Positions 1 to 7,402 of a stretch of DNA of 24,010 nt are shown piece by piece. Position 1 is the stretch's first letter, and the number at the start of each line of letters is the position of its first letter. The position numbers were made by a program, and so were the translations under genes. A model generated the notes under the pieces. That model had not been told where the DNA came from and did not search any database. It saw only the letters and a program-made list of their open reading frames with translations. Origin of the DNA: Bog-532 sp036495425 (GTDB lineage: Bacteria > Actinomycetota > Actinomycetes > Streptosporangiales > Streptosporangiaceae); assembly GCA_036495425.1 (NCBI GenBank), contig DASXMW010000317.1:1-24010 (forward strand), in the 5' to 3' direction.

Positions 1-2
1 CC

Positions 3-20
3 GCTTCTTGCTGTTATCAG
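3..20 (-). repeat. 18-nt 3'-end repeat, copy A
   Basis: The minus strand reads CTGATAACAGCAAGAAGC, identical to three other copies in the window. It lies 24 nt beyond the TGA of the ABC permease, at the end of the UvrA-like/ABC operon. Unlike copies B and D, its TGATAA is not in frame with the upstream gene (28 nt from stop to stop). With copies B and D it shares one further base on each side (T before, G after). The core is 8/18 G+C in a roughly 75% GC region. Confidence 0.9.
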
Positions 21-44
21 AAAGGGATCGGCCCGCGCAGGCGG

Positions 45-1631
45 TCAGAGCTGGCTGCGCACCGCGACCTGGTACAGCTCGGGCAGCTTGGGCTCGGCCC
101 GCCGGGCAGCGATCGCAGCCCCGGTCCGGGCCAGAACGAAGCCGTACCCCCCGGCCGCCACCACCAGGACGGGCATCCGCACCCCGGCCGGGACCGAGCC
201 GGTGAACACGGCGGCCAGGATCACCGGGGCCACCGCCACCGCCACGCCGACGAGGGTGCCGATCATGCCGGCGAAGGCCGAGCCCAGGTAGCCGTCGGCG
301 GCGCCGCGGGTCGGGTTGCCCGGCTTCTTGACCATCGGGTACGGCCAGGTCACGGTGAACACGTCACCCAGGGCCAGGCCCGCGCCGATACCGGCCAGGT
401 CCACGGCCAGGCCGAGGAACCCGTCCAGCGGATGGCGGGCCACCGCGGCCAGGCCGAACGACACCACCGCCAGCAACGGGACCGCGACCATGGCCACGGC
501 GATGTTCTGGCCGGAGAACCAGGCCCGCAACGGGCGGCGGCCGTCCAGGGCCTGCATCTCGGTGCCGAAGCCCGGGCCGGTCATGCCGATCGCGTTGGCG
601 TGGAAGATCCCCATCATGGCCGCGCCCAGGCCGGCGCTGCCGAGCAGGCCGCCCAGGTAGGCCGGGGTCAGGATCGTGCTGATCGACGAGGCCACCATGA
701 CCACGGCGGTGATGGCCCAGTAGACCAGGGTGCCGGGGTCGCGGCGCTGGTACAGCCAGGCCCGGGCGGTGACCGCGCCGAGCAGGCCGTAGCGGGCGAA
801 CGGCAGCGCGGCCTCGCGCACGGCCGACGACTGGGTGGAGGTGTCCACCGTGACCAGGGCCCGGTTCAGCAGCCGGATCCAGCCCCAGCCCAGGGCCACG
901 ATCACCGCGGCCAGCACGGCCAGCCGGAGCACGGCCAGCCCCAGGCGGCCGTCGGAGGCGTCCTGTATGGCGTGCGCGGCCAGGCCGGGCGGGATCCACC
1001 GCATCCAGGCGTCGACCCCGCCGAAGCTGGCCAGGGTCAGCTTCCCTTCCGCGGTCAGCCTGGGCACCAGCTGCACGAACGCCTCGTACAGGGCGAAGAT
1101 CGGGATGATCAGCAGCACGGCCAGGTCCTTGCCGCGGCGGCTGCGCAGCAGCCCGGCCAGGCCGGTGGTCACGCACCGGGCCAGCGTGATGCAGAACAGC
1201 ACCTGCAGCAGCACGGCCAGCACGGCCACGATCACCCCGGCCGGGCCGCGGGCCAGGCCCACGGTCACCCCGAGCAGGCCGAGCACGTTGGCGGCGGGCC
1301 AGGCCCCGGTGGCCGAGGCGGCCAGCAGGCCGGTGGCCAGGGCCCGGGTCCGCAGCGGGTACAGGGCCAGGGTGGCCGGGTCCAGGGTGCTGTCCAGCCC
1401 GAAGGCCAGCAGGGGCAGGATCAGCCAGCCGAACGCGAACACGGTGAACGTCACCGTGACCAGGTCGACCGCGGCGACGTGACCGCGCAGCGCGGCCAGC
1501 CCGGTGAACGCGCTCAGGGCGAACAGGAAAGCCACGATCGTGCTGGCGATGAACGACACCCGGGCCCGGGTCGACCCGCGCAGCGCGTTGCCGAGCAGGC
1601 GCAGCTTCAGCTGGACGAGGAGCCGAGCCAC
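45..1631 (-). CDS. ABC exporter permease, large integral membrane protein
   Basis: The 528-residue protein is strongly hydrophobic, with about ten or more probable membrane segments (for example residues about 25-50, 60-85, 100-140 and several between 330 and 510). It starts at GTG 1631, preceded by a purine-rich GAGGAAGG ribosome site, and overlaps the 3' end of the ATPase gene by 25 nt, so the two are almost certainly co-translated. No solute-binding protein or substrate-specific motif is visible, so export is inferred from the ATPase-permease pairing and the absence of an import partner. The protein lies in the inner membrane and would form the translocation pathway driven by the 1607-2374 ATPase. 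The substrate is unknown. The neighbouring UvrA-like gene suggests a toxic or DNA-active compound, but that is inference. Confidence 0.85.
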   Translation of the reverse strand: MARLLVQLKLRLLGNALRGSTRARVSFIASTIVAFLFALSAFTGLAALRGHVAAVDLVTVTFTVFAFGWLILPLLAFGLDSTLDPATLALYPLRTRALATGLLAASATGAWPAANVLGLLGVTVGLARGPAGVIVAVLAVLLQVLFCITLARCVTTGLAGLLRSRRGKDLAVLLIIPIFALYEAFVQLVPRLTAEGKLTLASFGGVDAWMRWIPPGLAAHAIQDASDGRLGLAVLRLAVLAAVIVALGWGWIRLLNRALVTVDTSTQSSAVREAALPFARYGLLGAVTARAWLYQRRDPGTLVYWAITAVVMVASSISTILTPAYLGGLLGSAGLGAAMMGIFHANAIGMTGPGFGTEMQALDGRRPLRAWFSGQNIAVAMVAVPLLAVVSFGLAAVARHPLDGFLGLAVDLAGIGAGLALGDVFTVTWPYPMVKKPGNPTRGAADGYLGSAFAGMIGTLVGVAVAVAPVILAAVFTGSVPAGVRMPVLVVAAGGYGFVLARTGAAIAARRAEPKLPELYQVAVRSQL

Positions 1632-2374
1632 GGCAGGCCTTCCTCGTCCCCCGCGCGCGGGCCGACCAGGTCGATGAAGGCCTGCTGCAGGGACTTGCCG
1701 CCACGGACCTCGTCCGTGGTGCCGGAGGCCACGATGTGGCCCTGGGCGATGATCGAGACGTGGTCGCAGACCTGCTCGACCAGCTCCATGACGTGGCTGG
1801 AGAACAGCACGGTGGAGCCGGAGGCGGCGTAGCGGGTCAGCAGCCGCCGGATCACGTCGGCCGAGACCGGGTCCACGCCCTCGAACGGCTCGTCCAGGAA
1901 CAGCACGGACGGGTTGTGGATCAGCGCCGTGCCCAAGGTGACCTTCTTGCGCATGCCGGTGGAGTAGTCGGCGACCAGGGTCTGCGCGTCCCCGGCCAGG
2001 TCCAGCACCTCGAGCAGCTGGCGGGCCCGGTCCCGGGCCTCGGCGGCGGGCATGCCGCGCAGCCGCCCTGAGTACTCCAGCAGCTCGGCCCCGCTGAGCC
2101 GGTCGAACAGGCGGGCCTCGGCCGGGACGACGCCGATGATGGCCTTGGCCGCGGGCGGGTCGCGCCACACGTCCCGGCCCTTGATCAGGACCTGACCGCC
2201 GTCCGGCCGGAGCAGGCCGGTCATCATCGACAGCGAGGTGGTCTTGCCCGCGCCGTTGGGGCCGACCAGCCCGGCGAACGACCCGGCCGCGGCGGCCAGG
2301 TCGATCCCGGCCACCGCTTCCTTGTCCCCGAAGCGTTTGCGCAGCCCGTGCACGGCAATGGCCGGCTCGCCCAC
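1607..2374 (-). CDS. ABC transporter ATP-binding protein
   Basis: The 255-residue ATPase has every hallmark of an exporter nucleotide-binding domain: Walker A GPNGAGKT near residue 40, a signature loop YSTGMRKK in place of the classical LSGGQ near 137, Walker B LFLDEP near 158, and an H-loop SSH near 193. It starts at GTG 2374 with GGGAG six nt upstream. It lies 33 nt downstream of the UvrA-like gene and overlaps the permease by 25 nt, so the three genes form one minus-strand transcription unit. The CcmA/DrrA-like organisation (a single ATPase with a separate permease) fits export of a small hydrophobic compound. The substrate cannot be read from the sequence. Confidence 0.93.
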   Translation of the reverse strand: MGEPAIAVHGLRKRFGDKEAVAGIDLAAAAGSFAGLVGPNGAGKTTSLSMMTGLLRPDGGQVLIKGRDVWRDPPAAKAIIGVVPAEARLFDRLSGAELLEYSGRLRGMPAAEARDRARQLLEVLDLAGDAQTLVADYSTGMRKKVTLGTALIHNPSVLFLDEPFEGVDPVSADVIRRLLTRYAASGSTVLFSSHVMELVEQVCDHVSIIAQGHIVASGTTDEVRGGKSLQQAFIDLVGPRAGDEEGLPWLGSSSS

Positions 2375-2407
2375 TGTGCTCCCTTTGTCGCCCCCTGTCT
2401 GCCGTGC

Positions 2408-4927
2408 TTACCCCCTGGCGCCCCTGGTAAGCCCCAGGTGCTCGGCCAGCCAGGGGCCGGTGACGCTGGCCGGGTCGCGGGCCACCTGCTCGGGCGGGCC
2501 CGCGGCCACGAGGTGGCCGCCGTCCGGGCCGCCGCCGGGACCCATGTCGATGAGCAGGTCGGCCGCGCCGATCAGGTCCAGGTCGTGGTCGATGACTATG
2601 ATGGTGGCGCCGGCGTCCAGCAGCCGGTCGAACACCCCGACCAGGGTGGCCACGTCGAGCGGGTGCAGGCCGGTGGACGGCTCGTCGAACACGTACAGGG
2701 CGCCGAGCTGGCTGGACCGCAGCCGGGAGGCGATGCGCAGCCGCTGGGACTCGCCGCCGGACAGGGACGGGGTGGGCTCGCCCAGGCGCAGGTAGCCGAG
2801 GCCGACCTCGTCCACCGGGCGCAGCGCGGCCGCCACCGGGCGCTGGTCCGCGAACCGTTCCAGGGCCTCGTGCACGGTCAGGCCGAGCACGCCGGCGATG
2901 GTCAGGCCGTCGACCTTGACGGCCAGGGTGGCGTCGTTGAACCGGGCCCCGTGGCAGGTCGGGCACTCCACCGTGATGTCGGGCAGGTACTGCACGTCGA
3001 GGTCGATGCCGCCGAGGCCGCGGCAGGTCGGGCACTGGCCTTCCTTGGTATTGAACGAGAAATGGCCCGGTTTCCAGCGCCGCCGCCGGGCATAGGGGGT
3101 GCCGGCGAACAGCCGCCGGATGGCGTCGAACGCCCCCGAGTAGGTGGCCGGGGTGGAGCGGGCGTTCTGGCCGATGGGCGAGGCGTCGATCTGGACGACC
3201 TGGCGCAGGCCGGCCAGGTCCAGGCGGCGGACGTGGGCGGGCGGTTTCTTCCCGGCCAGCTGGGCCTGGGCGGCCGGGATCAGGCTGTCCAGCACCAGCG
3301 CGGTCTTGCCCGCCCCGGACGGCCCGGCCAGCGCGGTCAGCCGGTTGACCGGGAACGCGGCCGACACGTCGTGCAGGTTGTACAGGTCGCTGACCTCGAC
3401 GGCGATCTCCGCTGGCGGGCCGTCCGGGCTGGTGCGGCGGTCGCGGTGGACCGCGGCGGTGCCGGCCAGGTAGGGGCCGATGATCGAGTGCGGGTCGGCC
3501 TCGATGTCGGCCGGGCTCCCCTGGGCCACGATCTGGCCGCCCTGGGCCCCGGCCTTGGGCCCGAGCTCGATCACCCAGTCGGCGGTGCGGATGATCTCTC
3601 CCTCGTGCTCGACCACGATCACCGAGTTCCCGTTGGCGGCCAGCGCGCTGATGGACCGGCGCAGTCCCTGCACGTTGCTGGGGTGCAGGCCCACCGACGG
3701 CTCGTCCAGCACGTACAGCATGCCGGTGGTACTGGACCGCACGGTCGAGGTCAGCTCGATCCGCTGCCGCTCCCCGGTCGACAGCGACGCCCCGGACCGG
3801 TCCAGGGTCAGGTAGCCCAGGCCCACGTCCAGCAGCGGGGTCAGCGCGCCGTTCAGCTCGTTGAGCAGTCCGCTGGTCAGGCGCTTGAGCTCGGCGGGCA
3901 GCCGCGGCGGCAGGCCGGCCGCGAAGTCCCGCAGCTCGTCCAGGCGGAGCGCGCTGATCTCGGCGATATTCTTCCCGCCCAGCCGGGAGGTCAGGGCCTC
4001 CGGGCGCAGCCGGGTGCCGTGGCAGACCGAGCAGGTCCGGGTGTCGAAGTACCGGTCCACCTGGCGGCGGGCCTGCTGGCTGTCGCTGTCCAGGTTCCGC
4101 TCGGCGGTGGCGATCGCGTTCTCGTAGGTGACGTTGAGCTCGACGACCCGGTTGCGGCCGCCGGACCGGAACCGCACCCGGCGCTGCACCGGCTCGCCGT
4201 GCAGCACGATGTCCCGTTCGGAGTCGGTCAGGTCCTTCCAGGGCACGTCGAGCCGGACACCCAGTTCCCGGGCCGCGTACTGGTAGAGCCGCCGGGCACC
4301 CGCGTTCCAGGGCAGCACCGCGCCGCCGGAGATGCTCAGGTCGGGGTCGGGCACCAGCGCGGCCTCGTTCACTTCGGACCGGACGCCGAGCCCGTGGCAG
4401 GCCGGGCAGGCGCCGTAGGAGTTGAACGCGAACGACTCGGCGCTGGGCGCGTCGAACTTCACGCCGTCGACCGGGCAGGTGATGACCATGCGCTGGGTCT
4501 CGACCGACGGCTCGACCCGGTGGCCGTTCGGGCACAGGTGCGAGCCCAGCCGCGACATCATCAGCCGCAGCACGTTGAGCACCTCGGACATGGTGCCCAC
4601 GGTGCTGCGCGGCCCCGGGACCGGCGGCCGCTGCCGCAGGGCCAGCGCGGGCGGCAGGTGGTCGATCCGGTCCACGTCCGGGCGCTGGGCCTGGGTCAGC
4701 CGCCGCCGGCTGTAGGTGCTGAGCCCCTCCAGGAACCGGTGCATGCCCTCGGCGTACAGGGTGCCGATGGCCAGCGAGGTCTTGCCGGAGCCGGACACGC
4801 CGACCACCGCCACCGTGCGCCACAGCGGCACGTCGACGTCCACGTCGCGCAGGTTGTTGTGCCGGGCGCCGTGGACCCCGATAACGGTGGGCAGGGTTTC
4901 CGGCACGGCAAGATCACGAGTCGCCAC
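2408..4927 (-). CDS. UvrA-like ABC ATPase lacking the UvrB-binding domain (class II/DrrC-like)
   Basis: The 839-residue protein has two ABC cassettes in UvrA order. The first Walker A is GVSGSGKT (about 43-50), with signature LSTGERQRIEL and Walker B LYVLDEPSVGLHP. The second Walker A is GPSGAGKT, with signature LSGGESQRLRI and Walker B LYVFDEPSTGLHP. The UvrA-specific RSTVGT motif and CxxC zinc-finger pairs (CPAC/CSVC; CPTC/CPTC) are present. Compared with about 940 residues in housekeeping UvrA, roughly 100 residues are absent between the RSTVGT helix and the first CxxC, where UvrA binds UvrB, so a role in canonical nucleotide-excision repair is unlikely. Short UvrA paralogs such as DrrC confer resistance to DNA-intercalating drugs. 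I prefer GTG 4927 as start because a -10 box sits 7 nt upstream; TTG 4936 is an alternative. It lies directly upstream of an ABC exporter. Confidence 0.9.
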   Translation of the reverse strand: MATRDLAVPETLPTVIGVHGARHNNLRDVDVDVPLWRTVAVVGVSGSGKTSLAIGTLYAEGMHRFLEGLSTYSRRRLTQAQRPDVDRIDHLPPALALRQRPPVPGPRSTVGTMSEVLNVLRLMMSRLGSHLCPNGHRVEPSVETQRMVITCPVDGVKFDAPSAESFAFNSYGACPACHGLGVRSEVNEAALVPDPDLSISGGAVLPWNAGARRLYQYAARELGVRLDVPWKDLTDSERDIVLHGEPVQRRVRFRSGGRNRVVELNVTYENAIATAERNLDSDSQQARRQVDRYFDTRTCSVCHGTRLRPEALTSRLGGKNIAEISALRLDELRDFAAGLPPRLPAELKRLTSGLLNELNGALTPLLDVGLGYLTLDRSGASLSTGERQRIELTSTVRSSTTGMLYVLDEPSVGLHPSNVQGLRRSISALAANGNSVIVVEHEGEIIRTADWVIELGPKAGAQGGQIVAQGSPADIEADPHSIIGPYLAGTAAVHRDRRTSPDGPPAEIAVEVSDLYNLHDVSAAFPVNRLTALAGPSGAGKTALVLDSLIPAAQAQLAGKKPPAHVRRLDLAGLRQVVQIDASPIGQNARSTPATYSGAFDAIRRLFAGTPYARRRRWKPGHFSFNTKEGQCPTCRGLGGIDLDVQYLPDITVECPTCHGARFNDATLAVKVDGLTIAGVLGLTVHEALERFADQRPVAAALRPVDEVGLGYLRLGEPTPSLSGGESQRLRIASRLRSSQLGALYVFDEPSTGLHPLDVATLVGVFDRLLDAGATIIVIDHDLDLIGAADLLIDMGPGGGPDGGHLVAAGPPEQVARDPASVTGPWLAEHLGLTRGARG

Positions 4928-4934
4928 ACACGGC

Positions 4935-4964
4935 AAGATATGTGCATGCCTGATCTCGTGTCAC
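4935..4964 (-). promoter_or_regulatory. Promoter of the UvrA-like/ABC operon, probably leaderless
   Basis: On the minus strand GTGACA (4964-4959) and TATCTT (4940-4935) are separated by 18 nt, a good match to a vegetative actinobacterial promoter. The -10 ends 7 nt before GTG 4927, so transcription would start at or within a base or two of the start codon. Confidence 0.6.
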
Positions 4965-4990
4965 CGGCGGTCCCGGCCGGCCGGGAGAGG

Positions 4991-5890
4991 TCAGCGGGCA
5001 GCACCAGCCGCGGTCTGGCCCAGGGGGCCAGCACCCTCGGACTCGTCGTGGGCCATGGCCACGGGCGACTTGGCGATCTCGATGTAGCCGACCACGATCA
5101 GCCCCAGACAGACGATCTCCGGGATCAGCCACCAGCCCAGCCGCAGGGTCTCGTGGAAGAGCATGACGCCGTAGACCGTGCTGAGCAGCGCGTCGCCGAC
5201 GGTCAGGGCGGGCTGGGACGCGGCCAGCGTGCCGGCCTGCAGAGCGTTCTGCAGCAGCAGCAGCGAGCCGACCCCGGCGATGGCCACCCCGTACAGCTGC
5301 CAGGTCTCGAAGAAGGCGACCACGCCCTGGTCGAGCGCGGCCACCGCCTCCTTCAGCAGCGCCGCGGTCAGTGCGTAGCCGCAGGCGGCGGCCAGGCCGA
5401 GCAGCGCGGCCCGCGGCTCGCCGCTGAACCGTATGCCGGCCGCGATCAGCAGCCCCACGAACCCGACGGTGGCGATCAGCGTCAGCACCCAGATCCCGGT
5501 CGAGGCCCGGCTCCCGCCGCCACTCGGCTGGGCCGCGGCCAGGCCGGTGCCCAGGCTGACCGTGACCAGCGCCACCGCGCCCCAGGTCCGCCGGGCCAGC
5601 CGGCGGTGCCAGACCCAGCTCGACAGCAGCAGGGCGAGCGGCAGTTCCACGATGAAGATCGGCTGGACCAGCGCGATCGGGCCGGTGGCCAGCGCCCCGG
5701 CCTGCAGCAGCGAGGCCACCACGACCATGGCGATACCGGCCAGCCACACCCGCCGCCGGGCCAGGTCGCGGATCAGCGAGAATCCGCCCAGCTGCCTGGT
5801 CGCCTTGGTCTGCGACGCGGCCCGGCGCTGCAGCACCGACGCGGTAGCGTTGCTGGCCGCCGTCAGCAACGCCAGCACGACAGAGATCAC
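4991..5890 (-). CDS. DMT-superfamily (EamA/NIPA-like) membrane transporter
   Basis: The 299-residue protein has nine to ten hydrophobic segments in the two-repeat pattern of drug/metabolite transporters. It opens with a membrane helix (about residues 2-20) followed by a basic loop (QRRAASQTKATRQ), and the C-terminal helix before residue 275 is followed by a short hydrophilic tail. Family members export metabolites or drugs, or transport divalent cations; substrate cannot be predicted from sequence alone. Start GTG 5890 has AGGA about 9 nt upstream (minus strand GGTAGGAAC), and a possible -10 (TAGCGT) lies about 30 nt further up. It is divergent from the thioesterase gene and ends 63 nt before the start of the UvrA-like gene, which has its own promoter. 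Confidence 0.85.
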   Translation of the reverse strand: MISVVLALLTAASNATASVLQRRAASQTKATRQLGGFSLIRDLARRRVWLAGIAMVVVASLLQAGALATGPIALVQPIFIVELPLALLLSSWVWHRRLARRTWGAVALVTVSLGTGLAAAQPSGGGSRASTGIWVLTLIATVGFVGLLIAAGIRFSGEPRAALLGLAAACGYALTAALLKEAVAALDQGVVAFFETWQLYGVAIAGVGSLLLLQNALQAGTLAASQPALTVGDALLSTVYGVMLFHETLRLGWWLIPEIVCLGLIVVGYIEIAKSPVAMAHDESEGAGPLGQTAAGAAR

Positions 5891-5971
5891 GACATAGTTC
5901 CTACCCCCGGGAATTCAAACGCTATCAGCCGCCCAGGGCGGGGCCGGGAACGGCCGCTCACCAGCCGTCGG

Positions 5972-5977
5972 GAAAAT
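5972..5977 (+). promoter_or_regulatory. Putative -10 box of the thioesterase gene
   Basis: GAAAAT lies 6 nt upstream of GTG 5984, the same spacing as the leaderless promoters elsewhere in this window. The first base deviates from TANNNT, so this call is weak. The 93 bp between the divergent starts must also hold the transporter promoter. Confidence 0.35.
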
Positions 5978-5983
5978 AGGAAC

Positions 5984-6742
5984 GTGCCCGATGCCGTGAC
6001 CGCCTCCCAGCTGCCGTTCAGCCCCGAGCCGGCGGGCGGGCGGGTGTTCGAGGGCACCCGCGCCGTCCGCAGCACCGATGTCACCCCGGGCGGCCGGTAC
6101 CGGTTCGACGCCCTGGCCCGGGCCCTGCAGGACGTGGCCGAGGACGACGTGGCCGAGACCGGCTGGCAGGCCCCGTACGGGTGGCTGCTGCGCCGGATCG
6201 CGGTGACCGTGCACGGCTTCCCCTGCTTCGGCGCCCGCCTCACCCTGCGCACGTTCTGCTCGGCCACCGGCCCGCGCTGGGCCCAGCGCACCACCACCGT
6301 GGCCGGCCCGGACGGCCCGCTGCTGCAGTCGGTGGCCGTCTGGGCCGCGGTGGACCTGGCCAGCGGCGGCCCGGTGCCGCTCGGGGACGAGTTCTTCCGC
6401 CACTACGGGGAGGCCACCCAGGGCCGGACGGTGTCGGCTCGGCTGACCCTGCCCAGGCCCGGGCCCGACCTGGCCGGCCGCCCGTGGCCGCTGCGGGCGG
6501 CCGACTTCGACCCCGCCGGGCACGTCAACAACGCCATCGCCTGGGTCGCGGTGGAGGACGTGCTGGCCGCCCAGGACTGGCGGCCCGCGCGCGCCGAACT
6601 GGAGTACCACCGGCCCATGCTGCCCGGCTGCCACCCGCAGCTGCTGACCTCCGGTGACCAGCGCGAGCTGCTGGCCTGGCTGATGGACGGCGGCGACCGG
6701 CTGGCCACCGCCCGGCTCTACTCGGCGATGGCGCCCAGGTAG
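5984..6742 (+). CDS. Acyl-ACP thioesterase-like double-hotdog protein
   Basis: The 252-residue protein has two hotdog-type halves. The N-terminal half starts around RSTDVTPGGRYRFDALARAL, and the C-terminal half carries ADFDPAGHVNNAIAW (about residues 172-186), matching the D-x-x-x-H-V-N-N signature of FatA/FatB-type thioesterases. Such enzymes release fatty acids from acyl carrier protein, or cleave related acyl thioesters, in the cytoplasm. GTG 5984 is chosen because the recognisable domain begins about 25 residues later and a possible -10 lies just upstream. The open frame continues far upstream only as a shadow over the UvrA-like gene. The last 25 nt overlap the end of the convergent response-regulator gene. 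Confidence 0.82.
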   Translation: MPDAVTASQLPFSPEPAGGRVFEGTRAVRSTDVTPGGRYRFDALARALQDVAEDDVAETGWQAPYGWLLRRIAVTVHGFPCFGARLTLRTFCSATGPRWAQRTTTVAGPDGPLLQSVAVWAAVDLASGGPVPLGDEFFRHYGEATQGRTVSARLTLPRPGPDLAGRPWPLRAADFDPAGHVNNAIAWVAVEDVLAAQDWRPARAELEYHRPMLPGCHPQLLTSGDQRELLAWLMDGGDRLATARLYSAMAPR

Positions 6743-7374
6743 CGCAGCACGGCCAGCACCCGCCGGTTGTCGCCCTCCGACGGCGGCAGCCCCAGCTTGC
6801 CGAAGATGCTGGCCACGTGCTTCTCCACCGCCCCGCCCGAGATGAACAGGGCGGCGCTGATGCCGGCGTTGGACCGGCCTTCGGCCATCAGGGTCAGCAC
6901 CTCCCGTTCCCGGCGGGTCAGCGTGTTCAGGCCCTCGGTGCGGCGGCTGGCCCGGAACAGCTGGCTGACCACCTCGGGGTCGAGCGCGGTGCCGCCCTCG
7001 GCCACCCGCTCCAGCGCGTCCACGAAGTCGGCCACGTCGGCCACCCGGTCCTTGAGCAGGTACCCGACCCCGGCCGCGTTGCCGGCCAGCAGCCGGGCGG
7101 CGTACCGGGTCTCGATGTACTGGGAGAACATCAGCACCCCGGTGTCCCGGTGCTCCTGCCGCAGCTGGAGGGCGGCGCGCAGGCCCTCGTCGGTGTGGGT
7201 GGGCGGCATCCGGATGTCGACCACGGCCACGTCCGGCTGGTGCTTGGCCACTGCGGCCAGCAGCGCGTCCCCGTCGGCGACGGCCGCGCACACCTCGTGC
7301 CCGTGGTCCTCGATCAGCCGGGTCAGGCCCTCCCGCAGCACCACCGCGTCCTCGGCGATCACGACACGCATCAT
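6718..7374 (-). CDS. NarL/LuxR-family response regulator
   Basis: The protein has about 218 residues. The receiver domain carries the acidic pair E8/D9, the phospho-acceptor D53 in VVDIRMP, and a conserved Lys in LLKD near residue 103. A C-terminal LuxR-type helix-turn-helix follows (LTRREREVLTLMAEGRSN, then GAVEKHVASIFGKLGL), so it is a DNA-binding output regulator, presumably phosphorylated by the kinase encoded 28 nt upstream. The start is ambiguous between ATG 7383, 7374 and 7371; I use 7374 because family members begin close to the first beta strand. It is the last gene of an ATPase-permease-kinase-regulator operon, which suggests the pair controls that transporter. Its 3' end overlaps the convergent thioesterase gene by 25 nt. 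Confidence 0.9.
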   Translation of the reverse strand: MMRVVIAEDAVVLREGLTRLIEDHGHEVCAAVADGDALLAAVAKHQPDVAVVDIRMPPTHTDEGLRAALQLRQEHRDTGVLMFSQYIETRYAARLLAGNAAGVGYLLKDRVADVADFVDALERVAEGGTALDPEVVSQLFRASRRTEGLNTLTRREREVLTLMAEGRSNAGISAALFISGGAVEKHVASIFGKLGLPPSEGDNRRVLAVLRYLGAIAE

Positions 7375-7402
7375 GGGCCCCATCTTTGCGCGTTCACGGC
7401 CG

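Noticed and set aside
3..20. Repeat as an intrinsic terminator
   Set aside because: The core can form only tiny 2-3-bp stems (CTG/CAG, GC/GC) and is not followed by a T-run on the minus strand.
1632..4823. Upstream part of a 1592-codon minus-strand frame that continues into the ABC permease
   Set aside because: Above 1631 the frame is Arg/Pro/Ala-rich and overlaps the ATPase and UvrA-like genes in another frame. The permease has its own GTG and ribosome site.
2348..6742. 1464-codon plus-strand open frame antisense to the UvrA-like gene
   Set aside because: Only its last 253 codons (from 5984) look like protein. The rest is low-complexity Gly/Arg/Gln/Val sequence opposite a gene with clear ABC motifs, as expected from high-GC shadow frames.
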